This document shows, piece after piece, positions 26,310 through 33,866 of a stretch of DNA of 64,000 bases. Location of the stretch: the NCBI GenBank assembly GCA_005223045.1, contig NJBM01000003.1, positions 186,001 through 250,000 of the forward strand. The letters are read 5' to 3'. The DNA is from Planctomycetes bacterium B3_Pla. Lineage in GTDB: Bacteria > Planctomycetota > Phycisphaerae > Sedimentisphaerales > Anaerobacaceae. The position numbers were made by a program, and so were the translations under genes. Under the pieces are notes generated by a model. That model did no database searches and was not told the origin of the DNA. It saw only the letters and a list, made by a program, of their open reading frames with translations. The first letter of the stretch is position 1, and each line of letters starts with the position of its first letter.

Positions 26310-26336
26310 AGCCGCTCAGTTCTCGGCGGCTTTTTT
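26310..26336 (+). terminator. rho-independent terminator
   Basis: Stem AGCCGC (26310-26315) pairs with GCGGCT (26326-26331) around a ten-base loop, followed by a run of six T (26331-26336). It closes the small membrane peptide transcript. Confidence 0.8.
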
Positions 26337-26360
26337 AATGCGCACGGAGCACTTAAACAT

Positions 26361-26389
26361 TTGACACTCACACTGCGGCAAACTAAGCT
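26361..26389 (+). promoter_or_regulatory. probable promoter of hldD
   Basis: TTGACA (26361-26366), a 17-bp spacer and TAAGCT (26384-26389); perfect -35, weak -10. It lies 38 bp before the hldD start. Confidence 0.4.
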
Positions 26390-26427
26390 TGTGACAATTC
26401 AAGAAAGGACAATAGAGGACACACAGA

Positions 26428-27405
26428 ATGATAATAGTTACCGGCGGAGCCGGTTTTATCGGCTCGGCACTGATAGCCGGCCTGAACAAGAGACAAATTA
26501 CTGACATTCTTGTCGTTGACCGGCTCGGCACAAACCAGAAGTGGAAAAATTTGAGAAGTCTGTCTTTCGCCGATTATGTTGAGAAAGACGATTTTCTCGA
26601 AATGGTTATCGAAGGCAAGCTCGACAGCCCCGTTGAAGCTGTCTTCCACCTCGGCGCATGTTCCGATACGACGGAAACAAATGCCTCTTACCTCGTAAAG
26701 AACAATTACGAATATACGAAACTGTTGGCCCAATGGGCGACGGACGCCGATATTCGCTTTATCTACGCTTCGAGTGCGGCAACCTACGGCGACGGCTCTG
26801 CCGGCTTCAGCGATGACGAAGAGACAATTGAGACTTTGAGCCCACTCAACATGTATGGTTATTCCAAGCAATTATTTGATCTGTGGGCGCGCCGAACCGG
26901 GTTACTCCAAAAGATAGTAGGCCTGAAATACTTCAATGTCTTCGGGCCGAACGAGTACCATAAGGAGGACATGCGAAGTTTCGTCGTCAAGGCCTTCGAG
27001 CAGATAAACGCCGGCGGCAAAGTCCGCCTGTTCAAATCATATCAATCCGAATACGCCGACGGCGAACAGGTCCGGGACTTTATTTATATCAAGGATGCGG
27101 TGGATATGACACTGTTTTTCTTAGACAATCCCCATCTGAGCGGACTGTTCAATGTCGGCACCGGCGAGGCCCGCACATGGAATGATCTGGTCATCGCTGT
27201 TTTTGTGGGGATGGGAAGCAAACCGAACATAGAATATGTTGACATGCCCGATTCGATCCGCAGCCAGTATCAATACTTCACCCGGGCCGAGACTGCCAAA
27301 CTCCGCAACTCAGGCTACGATAAACCCATAACGCCGCTCGAAGATGCGATAAAGGATTACGTTCAAAACTACCTCCGGAAGAGCACATATTTGAGCGGCA
27401 TTTAG
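26428..27405 (+). CDS. hldD: ADP-L-glycero-D-manno-heptose 6-epimerase
   Basis: A 325-residue short-chain dehydrogenase/reductase of usual HldD length. The Rossmann glycine motif TGGAGFIGS is at residues 5-13, the HLGACSDTTE segment near 76-85, the catalytic YGYSK (Tyr-x-x-x-Lys) near 143-147 and KYFNVFGPNEYHKEDMRS near 168-185, all characteristic of HldD. It converts ADP-D-glycero- to ADP-L-glycero-D-manno-heptose for lipopolysaccharide core synthesis in the cytosol, which supports an LPS-bearing outer membrane. It is followed 26 bp later by a small membrane protein gene. Confidence 0.93.
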   Translation: MIIVTGGAGFIGSALIAGLNKRQITDILVVDRLGTNQKWKNLRSLSFADYVEKDDFLEMVIEGKLDSPVEAVFHLGACSDTTETNASYLVKNNYEYTKLLAQWATDADIRFIYASSAATYGDGSAGFSDDEETIETLSPLNMYGYSKQLFDLWARRTGLLQKIVGLKYFNVFGPNEYHKEDMRSFVVKAFEQINAGGKVRLFKSYQSEYADGEQVRDFIYIKDAVDMTLFFLDNPHLSGLFNVGTGEARTWNDLVIAVFVGMGSKPNIEYVDMPDSIRSQYQYFTRAETAKLRNSGYDKPITPLEDAIKDYVQNYLRKSTYLSGI

Positions 27406-27431
27406 TCGTCAATCCCTGGGGCAAGATTCAA

Positions 27432-27950
27432 ATGCCATTTACTCCTTACCACTTTGGTCCCAGCGGCTTCGTTGGGCTGGTTTTTAGAAAGTGGATTGAT
27501 GTGCCCGTATTTGTCCTTGCCAACGTGATCGTTGACTTTGAGGTCCTGGCGGTGATGGTGTTCGGGCTCGGACCGCCCCACCACCGATACTTTCATACGC
27601 TGCTGATAGGCGCTCTGATAGGCGCTATGTGGGGTGCGGCGGCGTATCCGCTGCGTCACCTGCTAAAGGCCGCTATGAACGTGTTCTGTGTGCCCTACAG
27701 GCCTCGTTTTTGGAAGATGGTCGTCTCCGGCATCCTGGGAGCATGGATGCATGTTCTGGTTGACGGGGCCTATCACTCCGACGTCAGGATGTTCTGGCCC
27801 AATGAGACCATCTCATTGTGGAGTGCAATACAGCACGACATCGGCCGGAAGCAGATAGAGACTATATGCGTTGCTTTTTTCGCAGCCGCCCTGATTCCAT
27901 ATATGTTGGCGATGATTCAGTTCACCAAGAATCGTAACGAAGAGAGATGA
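27432..27950 (+). CDS. conserved integral membrane protein, metal-dependent hydrolase-like
   Basis: A 172-residue protein with about four hydrophobic segments (residues 13-45, 57-75, 95-112, 140-160). Histidines and acids recur at membrane faces: TPYHFGPSG near 4-12, PPHHRYFHT near 48-56, HVLVDGAYHSD near 104-114. This pattern resembles membrane-bound metal-dependent hydrolases of the DUF457/YdjM type or DUF4184. Enzymatic activity is an inference. The Shine-Dalgarno sequence is weak. Located between hldD and tyrS, same strand. Confidence 0.6.
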   Translation: MPFTPYHFGPSGFVGLVFRKWIDVPVFVLANVIVDFEVLAVMVFGLGPPHHRYFHTLLIGALIGAMWGAAAYPLRHLLKAAMNVFCVPYRPRFWKMVVSGILGAWMHVLVDGAYHSDVRMFWPNETISLWSAIQHDIGRKQIETICVAFFAAALIPYMLAMIQFTKNRNEER

Positions 27951-28017
27951 CCGTGGTAACTGAAAGCTTTTTGAATCTTCCGGGAGCCACGGAAGGATTC
28001 CACTTTGCGACCGGTCC

Positions 28018-28046
28018 TTGCTTGTTCTGCACATATCATTTATAAT
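28018..28046 (+). promoter_or_regulatory. promoter of tyrS
   Basis: TTGCTT (28018-28023), a 17-bp spacer and consensus TATAAT (28041-28046), 38 bp before the tyrS ATG. No T-box-like leader fits in this short distance. Confidence 0.65.
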
Positions 28047-28084
28047 TCTTGCCCTTGGAAATACCTGGTTGCAGAGAAGAACCT

Positions 28085-29296
28085 ATGACAGAAACAATTA
28101 TAGAGCAAATCCAGTTGTTAAAACGCGGCACGGTTGAGGTCTTCACCGAGGCCGAATTGGCCCGGAAACTCACTGGAGCAGCCAAGAAGTGCAGCCAGTT
28201 GCGAATCAAGCTCGGCCTGGACCCCACCAGCCCCGACATACATCTGGGCCATACCGTCGTACTGCGAAAGATGCGGCAGTTCCAGGATCTCGGCCACAAG
28301 GCGGTTCTCATTATCGGGGACTATACCGCACGGATCGGCGACCCCACCGGACAAAACTCCACCCGGCCGATACTGTCACCGGAACAGATCGAGCAAAACG
28401 CAAAGACTTATTTCGAGCAGGCCGGCAAAATCCTCGACACTTCCGACGAAAGACTCGAGGTCAGATACAACGGCGAATGGCTTGAGAAACTGACCCTGAT
28501 GGAGCTGATTCAGATAGCCGCCAAGAAAACGGTCGCCCAGATGCTCCAGCGAGACACGTTCAAGAAACGCCTGCAGGCCGACGTGGATGTTTACACCCAC
28601 GAATTCCTCTATCCACTGATGCAGGGTTATGACTCGGTAATGATAGAGAGCGACGTCGAGCTCGGCGGCACGGACCAGACCTTCAACAACCTCGTCGGGC
28701 GCGATATCCAGAAAGGTTATGCTCAGCAGCCGCAGATCGTAATCACGATGCCGATCCTCGTCGGTCTGGACGGCCAGGAAAAAATGAGCAAATCCAAGGG
28801 CAACTACATCGGCGTAACCGATGAGCCAAACGACATGTTCGGCAAGGTAATGAGCATCTCCGACGACATGATGGAAAACTACTTCACGCTCCTGACCGAC
28901 CTGCCAGCAGACAGAATAGCCGAACTTGTGGATGCCGGGAAAACACATCCCAAGCAGGCAAAGGTCCTGTTGGGCAAAAGAATTGTGGCCCAGTTCTACA
29001 ACGAAGAGTTGGCCGATGCCGCCGCAGCAGAATTCGACAAAGTCTTCGCCCGGGGACAACTGCCGGACGATATCCCCGAGATCGAAATACCCGCCCAGCC
29101 AATCGCAGCGAGCAAACTTTTACTCGCCTGCAATCTCGTATCGACCGGCGGCGAAGCCAAGCGAATGATAAAGCAATCGGCGGCAAGTATCGACGGCGAG
29201 AAGCTGAACGATCCAAACGCCGAAATCACCCCCAAAGACGGAGCGGTTATCCGCGTCGGCAAACGAAAATTCGCCCGACTCATTGTGGGAAGCTGA
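28085..29296 (+). CDS. tyrS: tyrosyl-tRNA synthetase
   Basis: A 403-residue class I aminoacyl-tRNA synthetase that charges tRNA-Tyr. HIGH-type motif HLGHT near residue 48, KMSKSKGN near 235-242 and a C-terminal S4-like RNA-binding domain (ASKLLLACNLVSTGGEAKRMIKQ). The length and the KMSKS form fit the TyrRS-Z type. Start: ATG at 28085 after GAGAAGA; upstream in-frame codons have no Shine-Dalgarno sequence and fall at the -10 of the promoter. Confidence 0.95.
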   Translation: MTETIIEQIQLLKRGTVEVFTEAELARKLTGAAKKCSQLRIKLGLDPTSPDIHLGHTVVLRKMRQFQDLGHKAVLIIGDYTARIGDPTGQNSTRPILSPEQIEQNAKTYFEQAGKILDTSDERLEVRYNGEWLEKLTLMELIQIAAKKTVAQMLQRDTFKKRLQADVDVYTHEFLYPLMQGYDSVMIESDVELGGTDQTFNNLVGRDIQKGYAQQPQIVITMPILVGLDGQEKMSKSKGNYIGVTDEPNDMFGKVMSISDDMMENYFTLLTDLPADRIAELVDAGKTHPKQAKVLLGKRIVAQFYNEELADAAAAEFDKVFARGQLPDDIPEIEIPAQPIAASKLLLACNLVSTGGEAKRMIKQSAASIDGEKLNDPNAEITPKDGAVIRVGKRKFARLIVGS

Positions 29297-29359
29297 ACGT
29301 ATAACGACTGGCTGGTCATCTCCGTGATAATCCGATATATTTCATAGATTTTTCTGATT

Positions 29360-29725
29360 TTAGCGAGTCGAGAAATCGATGCTCAGCCGAGAACAGGCCT
29401 GCTTGAGCTTTTTATCTTGAGTCCATAATGGAATACCTGCGAGCATCGCGGCAGCTAAAAGATGAACATCCACGAAACCAAGTCCTGCACCCATCATTTT
29501 GTTATGTTCGATGAACAGAAGCAATTCCTCGTGTTCAACTACATCCAGCATGGGAAGTGACTGCATCAAAGAAATGATTTCAGTTCTGTTATTGATGTTC
29601 CCGCAGGCCAATTCACCGATAATAAAAGGGTGGCTTGCAACCCTGCCCTCCTGTAATAGTTTCTGCAACATGGAATTGCCATGCCTTAAGTGGGAAACCC
29701 ATACCGAGGTATCGACAATGACCAT
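29360..29725 (-). CDS. vapC: VapC-type PIN-domain toxin ribonuclease
   Basis: A 121-residue PIN-domain protein. Acidic active-site residues are in place: D5 in MVIVDTSVW, E38 in IIGELACG, and D81 in FVDVHLLA, with a later D98 (TQDKK). VapC toxins are Mg-dependent RNases that cleave specific tRNAs or rRNA and are neutralised by the cognate VapB. The start ATG (29725-29723) shares one base with the TAA stop of vapB, so translation is coupled. tyrS is the neighbour on the other strand. Target unknown. Confidence 0.88.
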   Translation of the reverse strand: MVIVDTSVWVSHLRHGNSMLQKLLQEGRVASHPFIIGELACGNINNRTEIISLMQSLPMLDVVEHEELLLFIEHNKMMGAGLGFVDVHLLAAAMLAGIPLWTQDKKLKQACSRLSIDFSTR

Positions 29726-29922
29726 TATTTACTCCGTATGCGCCTTCTTGGAATAACGTGCAGTTTTTTTTCGGTGCCTCCCAGCTTAGATAGTCTTTTA
29801 CTGCTTTCCTGGGCTATCAGGGCCTGTAAACCAAGTCTCACCAGAGATGTTTTTTCCTCTATGCCTGTCAATCTGGATGCCTTGCGCAGCATCTCATCGT
29901 CTATATTTAGTGTTGTTCTCAT
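29725..29922 (-). CDS. vapB: VapB-type antitoxin (type II TA), probably leaderless
   Basis: A 65-residue protein starting MRTTLNIDDEMLRKASRLTG, the ribbon-helix-helix N-terminus of VapB/DUF2191 antitoxins; the C-terminal half (LIAQESSKRL... PRRRIRSK) would wrap the PIN toxin. Start: ATG at 29922. The longer frame to 29982 runs through the promoter and is rejected. No Shine-Dalgarno sequence precedes the start, and the predicted transcription start falls at the ATG, so the mRNA is probably leaderless. The operator palindrome at 29931-29951 lies between -35 and start. Confidence 0.85.
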   Translation of the reverse strand: MRTTLNIDDEMLRKASRLTGIEEKTSLVRLGLQALIAQESSKRLSKLGGTEKKLHVIPRRRIRSK

Positions 29923-29929
29923 ACATATA

Positions 29930-29958
29930 AGTATGCATATTATATGCATACATGTCAA
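29930..29958 (-). promoter_or_regulatory. vapBC promoter
   Basis: Reading leftward: TTGACA (29958-29953), 17-bp spacer, CATACT (29935-29930); a TTATAT at 29929-29924 is an alternative -10. Transcription would start at or within a few bases of the vapB ATG. Confidence 0.55.
29931..29951. promoter_or_regulatory. vapBC operator palindrome
   Basis: A perfect 21-bp palindrome with 10-bp arms, GTATGCATAT and ATATGCATAC, around one central T. It fills the spacer between the -35 and -10 of the vapBC promoter and is the expected binding site for VapB/VapBC autorepression. Confidence 0.75.
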
Positions 29959-30020
29959 GTAGTTTTTTATTTTTTTTAACAAATTATAGCTGTTCGGCTA
30001 ATACTCTTTTACACAAAATA

Positions 30021-30050
30021 TGTACAAACCATTGTTTCCGCTGTTATAAT
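30021..30050 (+). promoter_or_regulatory. promoter for a leaderless gene
   Basis: TGTACA (30021-30026), an 18-bp spacer and consensus TATAAT (30045-30050), followed only eight bases later by the ATG at 30059. Confidence 0.5.
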
Positions 30051-30058
30051 ATTGACTT

Positions 30059-30640
30059 ATGAAACTGCCAGAATTAGAAAAACCTGAAAAATACGTCGGC
30101 CTGTACGTGGTTGATTTCGGCGACCACACGGGCGTCGGTTTTACCGCCGGGGAAGTGGCTGAGCTTCTGGAAAGCGAAAAATACAAAGACGGCAAGGTTT
30201 ATAAGATTCATAATGCGTATCCGGACGGCAGGCTCGAACTGAGGGGCATACCGGCAGAGACTTTCGAGCTTGAGGCCGGGATGTTCTTCTACTCGAACGA
30301 TCTGGAAACCGCCCGACGAAACTTCAAACAACTGGTCAACTTAGCTGTCAGAACCTCCCCGCCCTGCCGGGCCAAGGTGCATCTGGCCAAATGCGACGAG
30401 GACAGATTTGTCACGGCGCTTATTTATCCAGCCGAGTACGATGACGAGGTAAGCTCCTGGCTTTTGGCCGGCGAGTACAAGACCGGCGGGGCCGCCGAAG
30501 GGGGAACTGAAGCCGTGCAGAGATACTATGACCGCCAGGCGGAAATACTGGACAGGCATCAATTGTTCGGCCAAGACGATTCGGTGAGCAGGACCGGCCA
30601 GGAACTGTTGGCCACTCTCAAGTTGGCCGTACAGAGATAG
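30059..30640 (+). CDS. conserved hypothetical protein
   Basis: A 193-residue soluble protein without signal peptide or membrane segment. The N-terminal part (KYVGLYVVDFGDHTGVGFTAGEVAELL) predicts an alternating beta/alpha fold and the C-terminal part (EAVQRYYDRQAEILDRHQLFG) is helical. No family recognised. Start: ATG at 30059, eight bases after a TATAAT, with no Shine-Dalgarno sequence; probably translated from a leaderless mRNA. The downstream gene starts 41 bp after its stop. Confidence 0.7.
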   Translation: MKLPELEKPEKYVGLYVVDFGDHTGVGFTAGEVAELLESEKYKDGKVYKIHNAYPDGRLELRGIPAETFELEAGMFFYSNDLETARRNFKQLVNLAVRTSPPCRAKVHLAKCDEDRFVTALIYPAEYDDEVSSWLLAGEYKTGGAAEGGTEAVQRYYDRQAEILDRHQLFGQDDSVSRTGQELLATLKLAVQR

Positions 30641-30681
30641 TAATCCAGTATATCCTGAATTGCGGACCGCAAACCACAGAT

Positions 30682-30945
30682 ATGCGCTTTTACACCAAGA
30701 TAAATTCACTCCTTGGCTTGCTGGCGGCTGGATTGTTGTCGCTGTTCGGCAAATCGCCCGCCAAGCCGGCACCCGATGACCTGAAACGGGCGGATTTTCC
30801 AACCAGCACGCAGCGTTTGGGGATTCGCTTCAGCGAGACGATTCGTGACGTCTTTCGGTTCAAATGGCTCAAAACCTCCAACCGGACTGGCCCCAGCCTT
30901 GACAATCGTTCCGAGCAAAGTAAAGGCTCTCGTCGTATTCAATAG
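30682..30945 (+). CDS. small hypothetical protein with one N-terminal membrane segment
   Basis: An 87-residue frame with a hydrophobic stretch at residues 8-21 (SLLGLLAAGLLSLF), then FPTSTQRLGIRFSETIRD and a basic tail (FRFKWLKTSNR). It is a plausible single-pass or peripheral protein, but there is no good Shine-Dalgarno sequence and the opposite strand is also open here, so coding is not certain. Flanked by the hypothetical gene at 30059 and the ribonucleotide reductase gene. Confidence 0.5.
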   Translation: MRFYTKINSLLGLLAAGLLSLFGKSPAKPAPDDLKRADFPTSTQRLGIRFSETIRDVFRFKWLKTSNRTGPSLDNRSEQSKGSRRIQ

Positions 30946-31015
30946 AGGAAATTGCTGAGCAAGAGAAGCCGCTCAGGACAGCATTTTGAGGCCTCCTTAA
31001 AGTCGGAGCATTATT

Positions 31016-32863
31016 ATGGCTGAGTCTCATATCCATCCGCCGCCCGGAGATGCTCCTGTACTGAGCGGCAACGCTTTGAAAGTCCTGCAAAGCAGGTATC
31101 TGATCAAAGATATGCAGGGCAACTGCATCGAAACACCGGCTCAACTCTTCAGCAGGGTGGCCTCGTCTGTAGCCCAGGCCGAAGCGAAATACGGGGCAAA
31201 CCGTGCTGAAGTCAAACGCCGGCACAAGAAGTACTACGACTTGATGGCATCGCTTGAGTTTCTGCCCAACTCCCCTGCTCTTATGAACGCACAAAGGCGG
31301 GGAATGCTCAGCGCCTGCTTCGTGCTGCCGATCGAGGACAGCATAGAAGGGATATTCGAGGCGGTCAAGCAGACGGCCCTGATTCAGCAGGCAGGCGGCG
31401 GAACGGGCTTTTCTTTCGACAGGTTGAGGCCTACCGGCGACCGCGTTGCCTCCAGCGGCGGCACAACCTCGGGGCCTATCAGTTTCTGGCGAGTCTTCTC
31501 CGAGACCACCAACGCCATTCAACAGGGTGCTTTTCGCCGCGGTGCGAATATGGGGATGATGAGCGTCGAGCATCCCGACATTTTGAGATTCCTGGACGCC
31601 AAGCAGAATCTGGAGGCTTTCACCAATTTCAATGTTTCGGTCAAGATCACCGACGGCTGGATGAGAAAGCTGCTCAAATCCCCCAAGACTCGGCACATCG
31701 TAAGAAATCCTCGCACGGGTCAGAGGCATTTGTTGCCTCGACGAATTGACATTGCAAGTTACACAATAGACGATCTGCCCAAGCTGGCGGGCCGAGGCAA
31801 ACCCGCCTCCGGGCGAGCGGGGCAATTCTACACCATCGCCGATATCTGGAAGATGATCGTCAAATGCGCCCACAGGACAGGCGAACCCGGCGTCGTTTTC
31901 ATCGACCGGATCAACCGCGACAATCCAACCCCATCACTCGGCCCGATAGAAGCCACTAATCCCTGTGGCGAGCAGCCATTGCTGCCCTACGAGGCCTGCA
32001 CGTTGGGCAGCATAAACCTCGCCAAATTCGTTCGGGCCACCGAAACCGGCGCAGACGTGGATTGGCCGAGGCTGGCTGAGACCGTCAAACTGGCCGTGCG
32101 ATTCCTGGACAATATCGTGGACGTATGCAATTATCCGGTCGCGGATTCCGTCCGCCTCGCACAGGGCAACCGCAAGATCGGCTTAGGAGTTATGGGCTTT
32201 GCCGACTGCCTTTTTGCCCTTGGAATACGCTACGATTCGGCCCAGGGCGTTGAGTTCGGCACCAAACTCATGAAGTTCGTCAACAAAAACACGCGCAAAG
32301 CCAGCAGCGAGCTTGCCCGGTTGCGCGGGCCGTTTCCGAACTGGCCCGGCAGCATCTGGCAAACCAAAGAGAAAAAGCAGGTCCGCAACGCCTCTCTGAC
32401 CTGCGTCGCTCCGACCGGCACGATCAGTATCATCGCCGACTGCTCGTGCGGGATCGAGCCTGCCTATTCGCTCGTGTTCGTCCGGCAGGTCCTGGACGGG
32501 GCGAAAATGCTCCAGGTAAATCCGATTTTCAAGCAAATAGCCCAGCAGCGCGGTTTCTACAGCAGGAAACTGGAGCGGCAAATCGCCAGGACCGGCAGCA
32601 TCCGAGAACTGCCTCAAATCCCCGCCGAAGTGCGCAGGGTCTTTAAGGCCGCTTATGATATAGCTCCACAGTGGCACATTAGGATGCAGTCGGCTTTCCA
32701 GCAGCATTGCGATGCGGCCGTCAGCAAGACGATAAACTTCAGCGAAAACGCCACCGTCTCAGCCGTCGATAAGGCCTACAAACTGGCCTATCAGCTTGGC
32801 TGCAAAGGAGTTACAGTCTATCGCCGCGGCAGCCGCCGGCAAGAGCCAATGACCCTCTACTAA
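31016..32863 (+). CDS. nrdJ: adenosylcobalamin-dependent (class II) ribonucleotide reductase
   Basis: A 615-residue ribonucleotide reductase large-fold protein. Visible: SACFVLPIEDSIEGIF near residue 95, GGTGFSFDRLRPTGD near 126, the radical-site NPCGEQPLLPYEACTLGSINL near 313, GVMGFADCLFALG near 390, APTGTISIIADCSCGIEP near 463 and LGCKGVTVYRRGS near the end. It reduces ribonucleotides to deoxyribonucleotides using B12. No nrdB gene lies nearby, which fits class II. It lacks an N-terminal ATP cone and stops soon after the YRRGS motif, without the cysteine-rich C-terminal tail many class II enzymes use for re-reduction. A dispersed repeat field begins 33 bp after its stop. Confidence 0.88.
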   Translation: MAESHIHPPPGDAPVLSGNALKVLQSRYLIKDMQGNCIETPAQLFSRVASSVAQAEAKYGANRAEVKRRHKKYYDLMASLEFLPNSPALMNAQRRGMLSACFVLPIEDSIEGIFEAVKQTALIQQAGGGTGFSFDRLRPTGDRVASSGGTTSGPISFWRVFSETTNAIQQGAFRRGANMGMMSVEHPDILRFLDAKQNLEAFTNFNVSVKITDGWMRKLLKSPKTRHIVRNPRTGQRHLLPRRIDIASYTIDDLPKLAGRGKPASGRAGQFYTIADIWKMIVKCAHRTGEPGVVFIDRINRDNPTPSLGPIEATNPCGEQPLLPYEACTLGSINLAKFVRATETGADVDWPRLAETVKLAVRFLDNIVDVCNYPVADSVRLAQGNRKIGLGVMGFADCLFALGIRYDSAQGVEFGTKLMKFVNKNTRKASSELARLRGPFPNWPGSIWQTKEKKQVRNASLTCVAPTGTISIIADCSCGIEPAYSLVFVRQVLDGAKMLQVNPIFKQIAQQRGFYSRKLERQIARTGSIRELPQIPAEVRRVFKAAYDIAPQWHIRMQSAFQQHCDAAVSKTINFSENATVSAVDKAYKLAYQLGCKGVTVYRRGSRRQEPMTLY

Positions 32864-32896
32864 ACCATCTGCCTTAGGCGGCACTGTCGGGTCATG

Positions 32897-33672
32897 AAAT
32901 TGGGTTTGTTTTTTCAATTCTAATCAACCGCAGATTTCGCGGAGAACGCTGAGAAGGGCAAATGTGTTTCGGATTTCCGGGCAACGCCCGGCGATTGGCT
33001 TTGTTTTTTCAAATTAACCACGAATTCACACGAATAGACACTCCCGAAAGGGACGCCTTACGGCGGAAATAGAAGAACGAACCAAATTGGCTTTGTTTTT
33101 TCACAATCGTGTTTTGTCATTCCTGCGAAAGCAGGAATCCAGTGTTTAAGGTTTCGTGCTTCGAGTTTCCGGCCAGAGCCCGGCGATTGGCTTTGTTTTT
33201 CAAATTCGATTCGCAGTCCTTGGGACTCCTGACGGAGAACGCAGCACACAGTACGCAGAACGATAAAATTGGCTTTGTTTTTTCAAATGGACTATTTAGC
33301 CACAGAGGCACGGAGAGGTCCACAAAGCATAAGGAATAAGGCAAAATCCTAAATTCGACATACGATATACGCAATACGACATACGAATTTGGCTTTGTTT
33401 TTTCAATTCTAATCAACCGCGGATTTCGCGGAGAACGCAGAGATCAACTAAGGCATAAGGAACAAGGCAAAATCCTAAATTCGACATACGACATACGCAA
33501 TACGCAATACGACATACGAATTTGGCTTTGTTTTTTCAATTCTAATCAAACGCGGATTTCGCGGAGAACGCTGAGATCAACCAAGACATAAGGCATAAGG
33601 CAAAATCGTAAATTCGACATACGACATACGCAATACGCAATACGACATACGAATTTGGCTTTGTTTTTTCAA
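32897..33672. repeat. array of eight interspersed copies of a 21-bp core
   Basis: Core AAATTGGCTTTGTTTTTTCAA (reading + strand) occurs at about 32897, 32994, 33084, 33186, 33265, 33386, 33519 and 33652, always in the same orientation, at spacings of 97, 90, 102, 79, 121, 133 and 133 bp. Copy 1 has TTGGG, copy 4 one T fewer, and copy 3 a CACAA end. On the minus strand the core encodes FEKTKP-like peptides. The core is not palindromic and no cas or integrase gene is near, so it is neither a CRISPR nor an attC array. Confidence 0.9.
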
Positions 33673-33790
33673 ACTGGGCTACACAGGCACAAAGCATGCC
33701 CTGAGCACGGTCGAAGGGGCACGGAAGCACAAGGTTACACTTCGAAATTCGTCATTCCTTGTTCTCCCTAAGGGGACGCCTTACGGCGGA
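33050..33790. repeat. other dispersed modules: GGGACGCCTTACGGCGGA pair and others
   Basis: GGGACGCCTTACGGCGGA occurs at 33050-33067 and 33773-33790. CATTCCTGCGAAAGCAGGAA (33119-33138, palindromic arms) matches a widely dispersed bacterial intergenic repeat. CCCTGAGCACGGTCGAAGGG (near 33699) recurs as TCCTGAGCGCAGTCGAAGGA near 34027. These are mixed with the 21-bp core array and suggest a nest of several repeat families. Confidence 0.7.
33386..33690. repeat. tandem 133-bp unit within the repeat array
   Basis: The last three cores are each 133 bp apart. The units share TCTAATCAAMCGCGGATTTC, AAGRCATAAGG and an AT-rich stretch built of ACATACG and GCAATACG words. The same ATTTCGCGGAGAACGC segment also follows the first core at 32925. 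This part looks like a recent local duplication. Confidence 0.8.
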
Positions 33791-33815
33791 TATTGGACAT
33801 TCCAGCCCTTCTCGC

Positions 33816-33866
33816 CTTTTTCCCTTTTTCCCTTTTTCCTTTCCACTTTTTCCTTGTTTCTCCTGT
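33816..33866. repeat. polypyrimidine tract with CTTTTTCC units
   Basis: About 50 bp of C and T only or nearly so, made of four to five CTTTTTCC repeats; it may slip during replication. No gene overlaps it. Confidence 0.8.

Noticed and set aside
29923..29982. Longer N-terminus for the antitoxin gene starting at 29982
   Set aside because: This part overlaps the promoter and the operator palindrome and lacks a Shine-Dalgarno sequence.
32897..33672. CRISPR array or integron cassette array
   Set aside because: Core only 21 bp, non-palindromic, spacers of unequal length containing repeats themselves, no cas, integrase or cassette genes.
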